In this document: positions 35,402 through 44,660 of the stretch, piece after piece
How the letters are laid out: each line of letters begins with the position of its first letter
Position numbering within the stretch: position 1 is the stretch's first letter
NCBI GenBank assembly: GCA_964291635.2
Contig: OZ219907.1
Location: forward strand, 494,383-558,382
Source: JAPPHA01 sp964291635
GTDB taxonomy: Bacteria > Pseudomonadota > Alphaproteobacteria > Rhodobacterales > Rhodobacteraceae
Length of the DNA: 64,000 nucleotides
Direction of reading: 5' to 3'
The notes under the pieces: model-generated
The model's database searches: none
What the model saw: the letters and a program-made list of their open reading frames with translations, nothing else
Told to the model about the DNA's origin: nothing
Made by a program: the position numbers and the translations under genes

Positions 35402-36109
35402 ATGACTGCCGCGGGAAAGGCCGGGGTTCGTCGCAGAGACCGGCTGGAAGTCCTGGAACGGATCGACCAGCGTATGATCCCCACGCGGCGCCGGCGGGAG
35501 CCGACTGACTGGCGAATCAAGGGAGAACTGTTCCTGAACTGTTCATGCACTGTCTTTTGCCCGTGTGTCGTCAGTCTGGGGAAACACCCGCCAACCGAGG
35601 GATACTGCCACGCATGGATGGCGATCAGCATCGATGACGGGCACTTCGAAGGAGAAAGTCTTGCCGGTTTGAACGTCGGCCTGTTGGTCGATATTCCGGG
35701 AAGGATGGCGGAAGGCAACTGGAAGGTTGCTGCGTATGTTGACGACCGTGCAACCCAAAAGGCGTACAATGGAATACTGAAAGTCCTGTCGGGATCAGCC
35801 GGCGGGACGACAGGCTTGTTCACCATGCTCGTGAGCACGATCATCCACGCCGAGAGAACCAAGGTCGAGATCGTCAAGGGAAAACGACGCCGTTCGATCG
35901 TCGTGGGAAGGAAAATCCAGGGAGAGATCGAGGAAGTTGCCGGACTGAACCCGGACGAACAGGTCGTCATTCGGAATAGCCGCTACTGGGTTGGCCCAGA
36001 CATCGTTGTCGCGAAAGGTTTGCGGTCGCGACTCCGTGACCATGGCAGGGTTTGGGACTTCGACGGCAAGTCGGCAGAAATTTGCAGGATTGACTGGTCC
36101 GGCCCGTGA
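35402..36109 (+). CDS. DUF1326 protein
   Basis: A 235-residue protein with the DUF1326 signature: WRIKGELFLNCSCTVFCPC, where three cysteines are close together, GYCHAWMAISIDDGHFEG, LAGLNVGLLVDIPGRM and the closing PDEQVVIRNSRYWVGPDIVV. Its N-terminal 35 residues are basic. The ATG at 35402 has GAGGGAG six bases upstream. The C-S-C-x3-C-P-C cluster could bind a metal. It is coupled to the DUF2182 gene, so the two are likely to act together. No reaction is known to me. Confidence 0.85.
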   Translation: MTAAGKAGVRRRDRLEVLERIDQRMIPTRRRREPTDWRIKGELFLNCSCTVFCPCVVSLGKHPPTEGYCHAWMAISIDDGHFEGESLAGLNVGLLVDIPGRMAEGNWKVAAYVDDRATQKAYNGILKVLSGSAGGTTGLFTMLVSTIIHAERTKVEIVKGKRRRSIVVGRKIQGEIEEVAGLNPDEQVVIRNSRYWVGPDIVVAKGLRSRLRDHGRVWDFDGKSAEICRIDWSGP

Positions 36110-36182
36110 CGCGAGCCAGCATGCAAAGGGCAAATGCGGTTCCGCGTATGGTTCGGCGACAAGAAGAGGCAAGGAAAGCTCC

Positions 36183-37175
36183 ATGAAATTCAATGCGCTT
36201 GTGGTGAGAAAGCAGCCAGAGGGGACTACGGCCGCCGCGGTCGAGCAGATCGGCGAGGATGATCTGCCAGACGGGGACGTGACCGTTGCCGTCGAGTATT
36301 CGACCGTCAATTACAAGGACGGTCTCTGTCTGGGGCCCGGAGGAGGGCTCGTCAGGAATTATCCGCATGTTCCGGGAGTCGATTTTGCCGGAACGGTCGA
36401 ATGTTCGGATGACGAGCGTTTTCAGCCGGGTGACAGGGTCGTTCTCACGGGTTGGCATGTCGGGGAGGTCCGGTGGGGTGGATATGCACAGAAGGCGCGT
36501 GTCAAGGCAGATTGGCTCGTCCCCGTCCCCGAGGGATTGACAACACGACATGCCATGATTGTCGGGACCGCCGGATTCACATCAATGCTGGCGGTCATGA
36601 CACTGGAAGACCACGGCCTGGAACCGGGCAACGGTCCCGTGCTCGTGACCGGCGCGGCCGGGGGCGTAGGGTCGGTCGCAACGGCCATTCTTGCCAGGCT
36701 CGGGTATGAGGTTGCCGCGGTGACCGGCAGGGCTGAAACCGGGAACTACCTGAAATCGCTCGGGGCTTCAGAGATAATTGACCGGAAACAGATCGATGAA
36801 ACCGTCAAGCGCCCACTTGAATCGGAGAGATGGGCAGGGTGCATCGACGCTGTTGGCGGAAATATGCTCGCCCGGTTGCTCGGCCAGATGAAGTACGGTT
36901 CGTCCGTCGCTGCGGTTGGTCTTGCTGGAGGGGCCAATGTGCCGGCTTCGATCATCCCGTTTCTCCTGCGCGGCGTCAGCTTGCTCGGAATAGACAGTGT
37001 CCTTCAACCGCATGCCAACAGAGTGCGCGTCTGGGACCGGATTGCATCGGGCGTTCCCGGCGAATTGCTCGAGTCGATGGCGCAACCGGCGACGCTGTCC
37101 GAATTGCCCGACCTCGGTTCCAGGATCCTCAAGGGCAAGGTCAAGGGACGGGTCATCGTTGACGTGAACGCGTAG
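36183..37175 (+). CDS. acuI: AcuI-type MDR oxidoreductase (acryloyl-CoA reductase family)
   Basis: A 330-residue zinc-free medium-chain reductase with MKFNALVVRKQPEG, STVNYKDGLCLGPGGG, YPHVPGVDFAGTV, LVTGAAGGVGSVATAILARLG (NADPH motif) and GGANVPASIIPFLLRGVSLLGIDS. That is the AcuI/YhdH family, which reduces acryloyl-CoA to propionyl-CoA in DMSP- and 3-hydroxypropionate-linked metabolism and detoxifies acrylate. ATG 36183 follows AAGGAAAG. It is monocistronic or coupled to the DUF1326 gene (73-base gap). The symbol is a family name. Confidence 0.85.
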   Translation: MKFNALVVRKQPEGTTAAAVEQIGEDDLPDGDVTVAVEYSTVNYKDGLCLGPGGGLVRNYPHVPGVDFAGTVECSDDERFQPGDRVVLTGWHVGEVRWGGYAQKARVKADWLVPVPEGLTTRHAMIVGTAGFTSMLAVMTLEDHGLEPGNGPVLVTGAAGGVGSVATAILARLGYEVAAVTGRAETGNYLKSLGASEIIDRKQIDETVKRPLESERWAGCIDAVGGNMLARLLGQMKYGSSVAAVGLAGGANVPASIIPFLLRGVSLLGIDSVLQPHANRVRVWDRIASGVPGELLESMAQPATLSELPDLGSRILKGKVKGRVIVDVNA

Positions 37176-37275
37176 GCTGCTGTCATGTTGGGCACGTAAG
37201 GCAAAACGCACGTTTTCGTATTGCGCCCCTGTTTGCCCCTGAGTTCTCCGGGACAACGCCACAGGGAATTCCATG

Positions 37276-37851
37276 TCAAACGCTTAGTCTCATGACGTAA
37301 CGACGGCTGCCGACTCGGCCGACTTCGATAAAACCGGCGTTTCTGAACGATTCGACGAATCCCATGAAGCGATAGCTCGGAGAATCTCCGTCAACCGGAT
37401 AGGCTTCGATCACACGCGCGTTGCGGTCGCGCGCCGTTGAAACGGCAGCGTCGAGCAACCCTGAAAAAAGGCCGCGTCCTCGATACGCCCTTTTGACGAA
37501 GAAGCATGTAATTGACCAAATTCGGTTTTCATCTTCTTCGCCGTTTTCCAGGCCTCCGAGTTTTCTGAATGTCGATCTCGGTGCAACCGAGCACCAGCCG
37601 ACCGGGGTCTGTTCGTGATAGGCGATGATACCGACCGGCACCCCATTGGAAACAAGATCGTGCAATTGTGCCTGCAAAATTCGATTTCGTTCGTTTTTCG
37701 GCCACTTTGAAGCGCCAACAGGCTTGGGTCGCCAAACCATGCACCAGCAATATGAAGGGCCGCCCCGGCCTTCGAAAAGTTTGACGAGATCCTCCCAAAT
37801 GGCTTTGTCGACGGCACGAAACCGGAACATCTGGCCAGGTTTTTCGGCCAT
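37276..37851 (-). CDS. GNAT-family acetyltransferase
   Basis: A 191-residue protein with GNAT motifs: FRFRAVDKAIWEDLVKLFE, PSYCWCMVWRPK, PVGIIAYHEQTPVGWCSVAPR, WSITCFFVKRAYRGRGLFSGLLDAAV (acetyl-CoA loop R-x-x-G-x-G/L), and the closing YRFMGFVESFRNAGFIEVG. The substrate is unknown. ATG 37851 has AGGAG nine bases upstream; the frame to 38100 is not coding. Divergent to the ABC exporter gene. Confidence 0.85.
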   Translation of the reverse strand: MAEKPGQMFRFRAVDKAIWEDLVKLFEGRGGPSYCWCMVWRPKPVGASKWPKNERNRILQAQLHDLVSNGVPVGIIAYHEQTPVGWCSVAPRSTFRKLGGLENGEEDENRIWSITCFFVKRAYRGRGLFSGLLDAAVSTARDRNARVIEAYPVDGDSPSYRFMGFVESFRNAGFIEVGRVGSRRYVMRLSV

Positions 37852-38210
37852 TTCATGGTTCTCCTGACTTGCGTTCTTGCGCCCGATGGTTGAAGACCGA
37901 AACTCGTTGTCCGGTGCCGTATCGTCGATGCACCGTAACCGGCGCGAACCCGCGATCAACCACGATTGCCGCCGTCGCGCAAGGTTTGTCCGGCAAGGAG
38001 TGTTCTGGAGCGGTGTCGTCCGGCGACCGGCGAGCAAAAGGGGATTGCGGCCGTGAGCCAGATCAGGATTCAGCCGATCGACCATGCGACGGAAAGACAT
38101 CGGAAACCCGAACCTTCCTTGACATTGATCGCCTCCGCAACCCCCCGGCGCCGTGAATGCCTGCTTTCCGCTGAAATCCTAATTCATGGCCTTGGCACCG
38201 GAAATCACCG
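37852..38210. promoter_or_regulatory. Divergent upstream region of GNAT and ABC exporter genes
   Basis: About 360 bases between two divergent genes; both promoters should be here. I see no recognisable operator or RNA gene in it. Confidence 0.35.
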
Positions 38211-40091
38211 GTGAGTCGCATGTGGTTCTCTGATCTCTTTGATCTTGACCGCAAGGTACCGGGCCGCCCGCCCGGTTCCCTCTTGCAATTTTATTTTTGG
38301 TGCCTGCAAGGAGCGGTTCCCGTTATTGGCGCCGGCGTAATTTTCTCGATGGCTGCCGGTACGCTCGAGGTCTACACGGCACTGATTCTCGGCGTCGTGA
38401 TTGATCGCGTTGTCAGCGCAGACCCAAATAGTTTGTTCGCGGACAACGTTGTCCTCCTGATCGGAGCGACCGCGTTTTTCCTGGTCTTGCGCCCGATCAT
38501 AATCGGACTGAGTTCGTTGTTCTCGTCGATACTCATCGCTCCAAATGTCGACGCACTCGTGTTGGCGAGACTGCATCGCCACACGATCGAGCAGTCTGTC
38601 TCCTTTTTTGATGACGACTTCGCGGGCAGAATTGCACAAAGACTGCTGCAGACATCCCGGGCAATTACCGAAACGGTGGTCGAAGTCGTCAACGTTGTTT
38701 CCTTTGCTCTGGCATCCCTGGTCGGTTCGCTTGTGCTGCTGGCATCGATCGATACCCGCGTTTCGGCCTCTTTGGGGGTCTGGCTCGCCATTTACGCGGT
38801 CATGATCCGCTGGTTCATGCCGCGAATTCGGATTCGTTCCCGCAACAGGGCGGGTGCGCGGTCGATGCTTTCCGGCCAGATCGTCGACACGATCACAAAC
38901 ATCCGTACCGTCAAGCTGTTTGCTCATAACCGACACGAAGACAAGGCGGCTCTCAAGGCTTTGCAAAATTTCAGGCAGAACGCGCTTGGCTTCGGCAAGG
39001 TGGCAACGGCCTTCAGGTTTTCGTTGATGTCGGTTTCCGGCCTTCTCCCCGTAACCCTGGTCGGAGGTACGTTGCTCCTTTGGACGCAGGGCGAGGCGAC
39101 GGCGGGCGATATCGCCGCGACAGGTGCCGTATCCCTCAGGATCGCCCAGATGTCCGGTTGGGTCAGTTTTGTTCTCATGGCGGTTTACGCCAATGTGGGC
39201 GAAGCCGAAGATGGAATGCGGACATTCGCTGTCCCCCACGACCTGCTCGACGGGCCGCGCGCGTTTGCCCTGCCCAGGGTAGAGGGACGGATCGCTTACG
39301 AGAATGTCTCGTTTGCCTACGGCCGGCACGGAGGCGGCCTTGAAAATGTCAGTCTGATCATCCGACCGGGCGAACATGTCGGATTTGTCGGCGAATCCGG
39401 CGCGGGAAAGTCGACTTTCGCCGCGCTTCTGATGCGTTTGTACGATCCGGAGGACGGCAGAATCCTGTTGGACGGTTACGACCTTCGGGATGTGACGCAG
39501 GAAAGCCTGAGGCGTCAGATCAGCATGGTTACCCAGGAGACGGCCATGTTCAATCGGTCGGCTCTCGAAAACATCGCCTATGGCAGACCCGGCGCATCCC
39601 GCGAGGAGGTCATCGAGGCTGCGCGACAGGCCGAGGCGCACGAGTTCATCTTGGGACTCACCGATCAGCACGGCCGTACCGGTTACCAAACCCACCTCGG
39701 GGAACGAGGGGTTCGGCTATCTGGGGGGCAACGCCAGCGAATCGCCTTGGCACGGGCGGTTCTCAAGGATGCACCGATTTTGGTGCTCGATGAAGCGACC
39801 TCGGCCCTCGATTCGACCGTCGAGGCGTCGATCCAGGACGCGTTGCGAAAAGTGATGGAGAACAAGACCGTCATTGCCATTGCACACCGGCTTTCGACCA
39901 TCCTTCGGATGCACAGGATCGTGGTCCTCGAGAACGGCCGAGTCGTCGAGCAGGGCACTCATGATGAACTGCTGAACAGGGGCGGTGTCTTTGCCAGGCA
40001 CTGGGACAAACAGATCGGTGGTTTCATCGGAATCGATCATGACAAGGAGTTCGCCGGTCAGGGTTTTGGTCATTCGAATTTCGGGTCCTGA
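38211..40091 (+). CDS. ABC exporter with fused membrane and ATPase domains
   Basis: A 626-residue half-transporter. The first 330 residues hold the six-helix exporter domain (GAVPVIGAGVIFSMAAGTL, FFDDDFAGRIAQRLLQTSRA as the usual coupling-helix region). The C-terminal ATPase has Walker A GESGAGKSTFAALL, Q-loop MVTQETAMFNRS, signature LSGGQRQRIALARAV, Walker B ILVLDEATSALD and H-loop AIAHRLSTI. It should act as a homodimer, exporting lipids, drugs or peptides. The substrate is not indicated. Start GTG 38211 or ATG 38220. Confidence 0.9.
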   Translation: MSRMWFSDLFDLDRKVPGRPPGSLLQFYFWCLQGAVPVIGAGVIFSMAAGTLEVYTALILGVVIDRVVSADPNSLFADNVVLLIGATAFFLVLRPIIIGLSSLFSSILIAPNVDALVLARLHRHTIEQSVSFFDDDFAGRIAQRLLQTSRAITETVVEVVNVVSFALASLVGSLVLLASIDTRVSASLGVWLAIYAVMIRWFMPRIRIRSRNRAGARSMLSGQIVDTITNIRTVKLFAHNRHEDKAALKALQNFRQNALGFGKVATAFRFSLMSVSGLLPVTLVGGTLLLWTQGEATAGDIAATGAVSLRIAQMSGWVSFVLMAVYANVGEAEDGMRTFAVPHDLLDGPRAFALPRVEGRIAYENVSFAYGRHGGGLENVSLIIRPGEHVGFVGESGAGKSTFAALLMRLYDPEDGRILLDGYDLRDVTQESLRRQISMVTQETAMFNRSALENIAYGRPGASREEVIEAARQAEAHEFILGLTDQHGRTGYQTHLGERGVRLSGGQRQRIALARAVLKDAPILVLDEATSALDSTVEASIQDALRKVMENKTVIAIAHRLSTILRMHRIVVLENGRVVEQGTHDELLNRGGVFARHWDKQIGGFIGIDHDKEFAGQGFGHSNFGS

Positions 40092-40150
40092 TGTCCGTGG
40101 TCGAATTCAGTACCAACCGGAATCGCGGCACGTGAATCAGGAGCGAGAGA

Positions 40151-41374
40151 GTGAAACTTGATGTTGGCTTCGCCAGAAGCCAGTTTCCGGCCTTTTCCGA
40201 TCCGGGATTGTCCACATCGGCATTCTTCGAAAATGCAGGTGGAACCTACCCTTGCCGCCAGGTCGTCGACCGGCTGACCCGGTTTTATCGTGAGCGCAAG
40301 GTGCAGCCCTATGGCGAATATGAAAGGTCGATCGTTGGCGGAAAGGAAATGGACGAGGCTCGAACCCGTCTTGCCGCTGCCATCGGGGTTGAAACGGACG
40401 AGCTGTCATTTGGCCCGTCAACGACGCAGAATACATATGTTCTGGCGCAGGCATTCCGATCGATCCTGGGAAGCGGCGACGCAATCGTCGTCACTGAACA
40501 GGATCACGAAGCGAACTTTGGCCCGTGGTCCAGGCTGGCAGGCGGCGGAGTGACGATTCGCGTCTGGAAACTGGATCCGGAAACCGGCCACCTGCCGATC
40601 AGCGGCCTGGAATCTCTTCTTGACCGGCGAGTGAAACTGGTTTGTTTCCCGCACTGTTCAAACATCGTTGGCGAAGTCAATCCGGTAAAGACGATTTGCC
40701 AGATGGCGAAAGACGCCGGAGCCTGGACCTGCGTTGACGGCGTGAGCTATGCGCCGCATGGTCTTCCGAACGTACGGAATCTGGGCGCAGACATTTATCT
40801 GTTCTCGACGTACAAGACCTATGGCCCGCACCAGGGCGTCATGGCGGTACGCGGGGAACTGGGAAAAAGGCTTCCGAACCAGGGCCACGAATTCAATGCG
40901 GGACACCCGGTTCACAGATTGACGCCAGCCGGCCCTGACCATGCCCAGGTTGCCGCGTCTGCCGGGATTCTGGACTACGTTGATTTGCTGAATGATCATC
41001 ACCGGGGAACCTGCATACGACCCGATGCGCAGTGCGCATACGTCGCGGGGTTGATGCGGGAACATGAGACCAGAGTCCTGAAGCCTCTGCTGGATTGGTT
41101 ATCCCGCAGCAATGCTGTCCGCCTGATCGGTTCGGACACGGCAGAGGAAAAAGTGCCTACCGTGTCGGTTTTACTGGACCGGCCGGGGCAAACCGCCGCC
41201 GCCGCTCTTTCCACCCATGGAATCATGGCCGGAGGAGGGCATTTTTATGGTGTACGATGCCTCAAGGCCCTCGGAATTGACCCGACTCACGGTGTTCTTC
41301 GACTGAGCTTTGTTCACTACACCGAGGCTGATGATGTCGCACGTCTGATTGACGCTCTTGAGATGGTCATCTGA
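40151..41374 (+). CDS. Class V aminotransferase-fold enzyme (cysteine desulfurase-like)
   Basis: A 407-residue PLP enzyme of the NifS/CsdA fold: STSAFFENAGGTYPCRQVVDR, ELSFGPSTTQNTYVLAQAF, KLVCFPHCSNIVGEVNPVK, WTCVDGVSYAPHGLPNV and the Schiff-base Lys in LFSTYKTYGPHQGVM. The C-terminal catalytic cysteine loop of true desulfurases (R-x-G-x-x-C) is not obvious (GGGHFYGVR), so it may act on another beta-substituted amino acid. GTG start at 40151 with GAGCGAGAG before it. It follows the ABC exporter by 59 bases. Confidence 0.87.
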   Translation: MKLDVGFARSQFPAFSDPGLSTSAFFENAGGTYPCRQVVDRLTRFYRERKVQPYGEYERSIVGGKEMDEARTRLAAAIGVETDELSFGPSTTQNTYVLAQAFRSILGSGDAIVVTEQDHEANFGPWSRLAGGGVTIRVWKLDPETGHLPISGLESLLDRRVKLVCFPHCSNIVGEVNPVKTICQMAKDAGAWTCVDGVSYAPHGLPNVRNLGADIYLFSTYKTYGPHQGVMAVRGELGKRLPNQGHEFNAGHPVHRLTPAGPDHAQVAASAGILDYVDLLNDHHRGTCIRPDAQCAYVAGLMREHETRVLKPLLDWLSRSNAVRLIGSDTAEEKVPTVSVLLDRPGQTAAAALSTHGIMAGGGHFYGVRCLKALGIDPTHGVLRLSFVHYTEADDVARLIDALEMVI

Positions 41375-41472
41375 CGTCGGTTGACTTCTCCCGGGATGGC
41401 CTCGCGACAAATCCGGACGGCGAAACGGCCGGGAGTCAAGGCAGGTCGAAGATTACCGGGATCGTTCCGGAC

Positions 41473-41970
41473 TCACGATTGCTTCAGGCACTCGAGTTGC
41501 TCTGCCAACAGATCCATCCCGGCCTGCCACCCCTTGTCCATGTTGCCGACCGCCTGGGAGAAACAGTTTCGTTCGTTTTCAGTTGCATCATGAGGCGCCC
41601 AAGTCATGCGCATGCTGGTCCTGTTGCCGGAACCCTCGAGATGCAGCTCCAACCGGACTTGCCTGGGCCAGTCCGGCATCATCGGGTTGGGAATCGGATT
41701 CCAGTTTTCGTCTGTCACGAACTGGATCGCGGACAGGCTCACCCCAGGGTCGACCGCGACATAATCCAATCGTTGATAATGTGATGCCCCGCCCATACGC
41801 ATTTCCAACAGCCATTGGCCACCTGGCTTGACATCAAGTTCATGGATAACCGTCTCGACGCCCGGGCCATACCAGTGCGACACGAGTTCCGCGTCGGTCC
41901 AGGCTTTCCAGACGAGGTCGCCGGGAGAATCAAAATCGCGTTCCAGAACGTAAGTCGACGAATCAGACAT
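41473..41970 (-). CDS. SRPBCC/AHSA1-family protein
   Basis: A 165-residue START-like domain: YVLERDFDSPGDLVWKAWTD, AELVSHWYGPG, HELDVKPGGQWLLEMRMG, YVAVDPGVSLSAI, TWAPHDATENERN and GWQAGMDLLAEQLECL. Members bind hydrophobic ligands or are uncharacterised. A single-gene unit; ATG 41970 follows AGGAAAC. Confidence 0.85.
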   Translation of the reverse strand: MSDSSTYVLERDFDSPGDLVWKAWTDAELVSHWYGPGVETVIHELDVKPGGQWLLEMRMGGASHYQRLDYVAVDPGVSLSAIQFVTDENWNPIPNPMMPDWPRQVRLELHLEGSGNRTSMRMTWAPHDATENERNCFSQAVGNMDKGWQAGMDLLAEQLECLKQS

Positions 41971-42411
41971 TGTCGGGTTTCCTGTCAGTAAATCGAATTG
42001 GCAGCTCTTCAGATCGGCCGGGTTGGCCGGGGCGCATCCTTTGGGTGAACCGGCGGTTCACCGGGCAGCATGCACGTTGCACGTACCACACTCACCGGCC
42101 TTGACCAATATGGTTTCGTGAGCCGAAATGCCCATCGCACTCTGTGTGTCGCTGCGGTGCCACCGCGGTTTTCCCGTGAAATCCGCGGCTCCTGGTGGGA
42201 CCGTCCCTGAAAGAAGCAGCGTTCTTGGGCCGCGCCGGGTCGGAAGATCCCGATCATCGGTGGCCCGGGGGCGCCAAGCGGAGGGAATACCGTTTCGCCA
42301 GGATGCCCTTTAACCAAGGCACGCGGGGTATTCGGACTTGCAATCACGATGAATTAGGCACACGAGGGGACCTTTCTCGCGAAGAGTCCGGGCGGAGTTT
42401 CCAGGTCGCCG
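41971..42411. other. Intergenic region with a 19-bp palindrome
   Basis: About 440 bases between the AHSA1 gene and the Na/Ca exchanger. It contains the palindrome GGTGAACCG-G-CGGTTCACC at 42044-42062. No T-tract follows, so it resembles an operator or a dispersed palindrome more than a terminator. No gene is supported. Confidence 0.4.
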
Positions 42412-43365
42412 ATGATTTTCTTTCTGATCGTAGCCGGGTTGATCCTGTTGCCGGCAGGGGGGGAGCTTGTCGTACGCGGCTCAGTACGGTTGTCGCGCAT
42501 GCTGAAAATCTCTCCGTTGGTTGTCGGTGTGACCGTCGTGGGATTCGGGACGTCGCTCCCGGAAGTGGTTGTCTCGATCAACGCGGCCTTGTCGGGTTCG
42601 CCGGGTTTGGCGGTTGGAAATGTCGTGGGAAGCAACATCGCCAATTCGCTCCTGGTCATCGGCCTGCCCGCCCTGTTCGCCCCGGTCATTGTTGACACAA
42701 GGGCGGTACTTCGCGACGGAGTGGGGCTCCTGGGCGTCACGATCGTTTTCGTCGGAATCTGTCTCCACGGCTTGCTGAACACCTGGTTGGCGATCATTCT
42801 TCTGGCACTGCTGTGCTTCTATGTCGCAATTGCGACAAGAACGGGTTCCGGCTCCGAAACGCGATCGCTGACGTCTCAAGCCAGGGTGGAGACAGACGAA
42901 TCAGGACAGGAAAAACAGCATCTTATCAGGACATTTTTGATCATTCTTGCGGGGTTCGCCGCGATAGCTGCCGGTGCCGAATGCCTGGTGTCAGGCGCAG
43001 TCGAGTTCGCGCGGAGACTGGGCGTATCGAACGAGATCATCGGATTGACCATCGTTTCAATCGGTACGTCATTGCCGGAACTCGTAACGGCACTCGTGGC
43101 GGCATACCGCAGGCAAACCGATCTTTCTCTCGGAAACGTCCTCGGGAGCAATATCTTCAATCTGGCGGGGGTTGCCGGCGTGACAGGGCTGATCGTTCCG
43201 CTGCCGATTTCCGACGAGATCGCGCGTTATGACATTTGGGTTCTTGCGGCAACAACCGTACTACTGTTCATGTTCATGTGGAGCCACTACAGGATTAGCC
43301 GCGTCGAAGGCGGAATCCTTTTCGCTGGCTACTGCTCGTATATCGGGTCACTCGTTGCCTTTTGA
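42412..43365 (+). CDS. CaxA/YrbG-type Na+/Ca2+ exchanger
   Basis: A 317-residue membrane protein with the duplicated alpha-repeats of the calcium/cation antiporter family: GFGTSLPEVVVSINAALSG with GNVVGSNIANSL in the first half, and SIGTSLPELVTALVAAYRRQ with GNVLGSNIFNLAG in the second. Each carries the G-T-S-x-P-E ion-binding acid. About ten helices split by a short acidic loop at residues 155-175. It exchanges sodium or protons for calcium. Confidence 0.93.
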   Translation: MIFFLIVAGLILLPAGGELVVRGSVRLSRMLKISPLVVGVTVVGFGTSLPEVVVSINAALSGSPGLAVGNVVGSNIANSLLVIGLPALFAPVIVDTRAVLRDGVGLLGVTIVFVGICLHGLLNTWLAIILLALLCFYVAIATRTGSGSETRSLTSQARVETDESGQEKQHLIRTFLIILAGFAAIAAGAECLVSGAVEFARRLGVSNEIIGLTIVSIGTSLPELVTALVAAYRRQTDLSLGNVLGSNIFNLAGVAGVTGLIVPLPISDEIARYDIWVLAATTVLLFMFMWSHYRISRVEGGILFAGYCSYIGSLVAF

Positions 43366-43524
43366 CCCGGCACCACATGATCATTCGATGCGGACCTTCC
43401 CCGGAAATCGACCCGATCGCGAACCGCGAACGGAAACCCCCGAAACGCCGCAGTTGGAGTGGTTGAAGGCAGGATGTGGCGGAAGTAAGAACGCGGGCGT
43501 CCGCACTGAGATTTCGGGTGGAAC

Positions 43525-44571
43525 ATGAGAATCAGGTCAGACTTGGCAGACGCGGTGGGAGAAACGCCGTTGATCCGCCTGAACCAGGCCTCGGAGTTGA
43601 CCGGGTGCGAAATCCTTGGGAAGGCCGAATTCCTGAATCCCGGGCAGTCGGTCAAGGATCGTGCTGCCCTCGGAATCATCAGGGATGCCGAGGAACGCGG
43701 TCTCCTGGAACCCGGGGGAACAATCGTCGAGGGAACCGCCGGCAACACCGGAATCGGGCTGGCGCTCGTCGGCGGGTCACTCGGATACCGCACGGTCATC
43801 GTGATTCCCGAAACACAGAGTGAAGAAAAAAAGGACATGCTTCGCCTGGCCGGTGCCCAGCTCATCCAGGTACCGGCAGTGCCATATCGCAATCCCAACA
43901 ACTACGTTCGCTATTCGGGGCGCCTGGCGGAATTACTGGCGAAATCGGAGCCAAATGGCACCATCTGGGCGAACCAGTTCGACAACGTGGCCAACCGGCA
44001 GATTCACCTAGTGACCACGGCGCCGGAAATCTGGAAACAGACGGGCGGCAAAGTGGACGCTTTCATTTGCGCTGTTGGAACAGGAGGTACGCTGGCCGGA
44101 GTCGCCGAAGGACTCAAGGCCCGCAATCCGAATGTAAAGATCGGTATCGCGGATCCGGAGGGTGCCGCGCTGTTCAACTACTATGCGCATGGCGAGTTGA
44201 AGGCGGAAGGCACCTCGATCACGGAGGGAATCGGACAGGGTCGAATCACCGAGAACCTGGCAGGCCTAGAAGTCGACTTCCCGTACCGTATTCCTGACTC
44301 GGAAGCCTTGCCGATACTGTTTTCGCTTTTGCAGAATGAAGGCCTTTGCCTGGGTGGTTCCACGGGCTTGAACGTGGCTGGCGCAATCCGCATGGCGCGG
44401 GATCTCGGTCCCGGTCATGTCATCGTAACCGTGTTGTGCGATTATGGAACGCGATACCAGTCCAGGCTTTTCAATCCCGATTTTCTGAGATCAAAGAACC
44501 TGCCTGTCCCTGGCTGGCTCGAAGGGGAGAACACGGAAATTCCGACAGTCTATGTCGAGAACGAAGAGTGA
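43525..44571 (+). CDS. cysK: Cysteine synthase-family PLP enzyme
   Basis: A 348-residue O-acetylserine sulfhydrylase-type enzyme: GETPLIRLNQASELTGCEI, EFLNPGQSVKDRAAL with the PLP Lys (residue 44), EGTAGNTGIGLALVG (phosphate loop, with Ala in place of the usual Ser), ANQFDNVANRQIH, and CAVGTGGTLAG. It makes cysteine from O-acetylserine and sulfide. It precedes the AlaX gene on the same strand (89-base gap), a pairing known from Rhodobacteraceae. ATG 43525 follows GGGTGGAAC. Confidence 0.92.
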   Translation: MRIRSDLADAVGETPLIRLNQASELTGCEILGKAEFLNPGQSVKDRAALGIIRDAEERGLLEPGGTIVEGTAGNTGIGLALVGGSLGYRTVIVIPETQSEEKKDMLRLAGAQLIQVPAVPYRNPNNYVRYSGRLAELLAKSEPNGTIWANQFDNVANRQIHLVTTAPEIWKQTGGKVDAFICAVGTGGTLAGVAEGLKARNPNVKIGIADPEGAALFNYYAHGELKAEGTSITEGIGQGRITENLAGLEVDFPYRIPDSEALPILFSLLQNEGLCLGGSTGLNVAGAIRMARDLGPGHVIVTVLCDYGTRYQSRLFNPDFLRSKNLPVPGWLEGENTEIPTVYVENEE

Positions 44572-44660
44572 ACCGATGGTAACAGAAATGGTTCGGGGTC
44601 CGGCGGTTCGTGGGACCGGGAACGGGAGAGGCCCGGGTTCGATACAGGGGAAACAGTTCG

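Noticed and set aside
38205..39695. 496-codon minus-strand frame inside the ABC exporter
   Set aside because: Antisense to a clear transporter; composition is Asp/Arg/His-rich as expected for a shadow frame.
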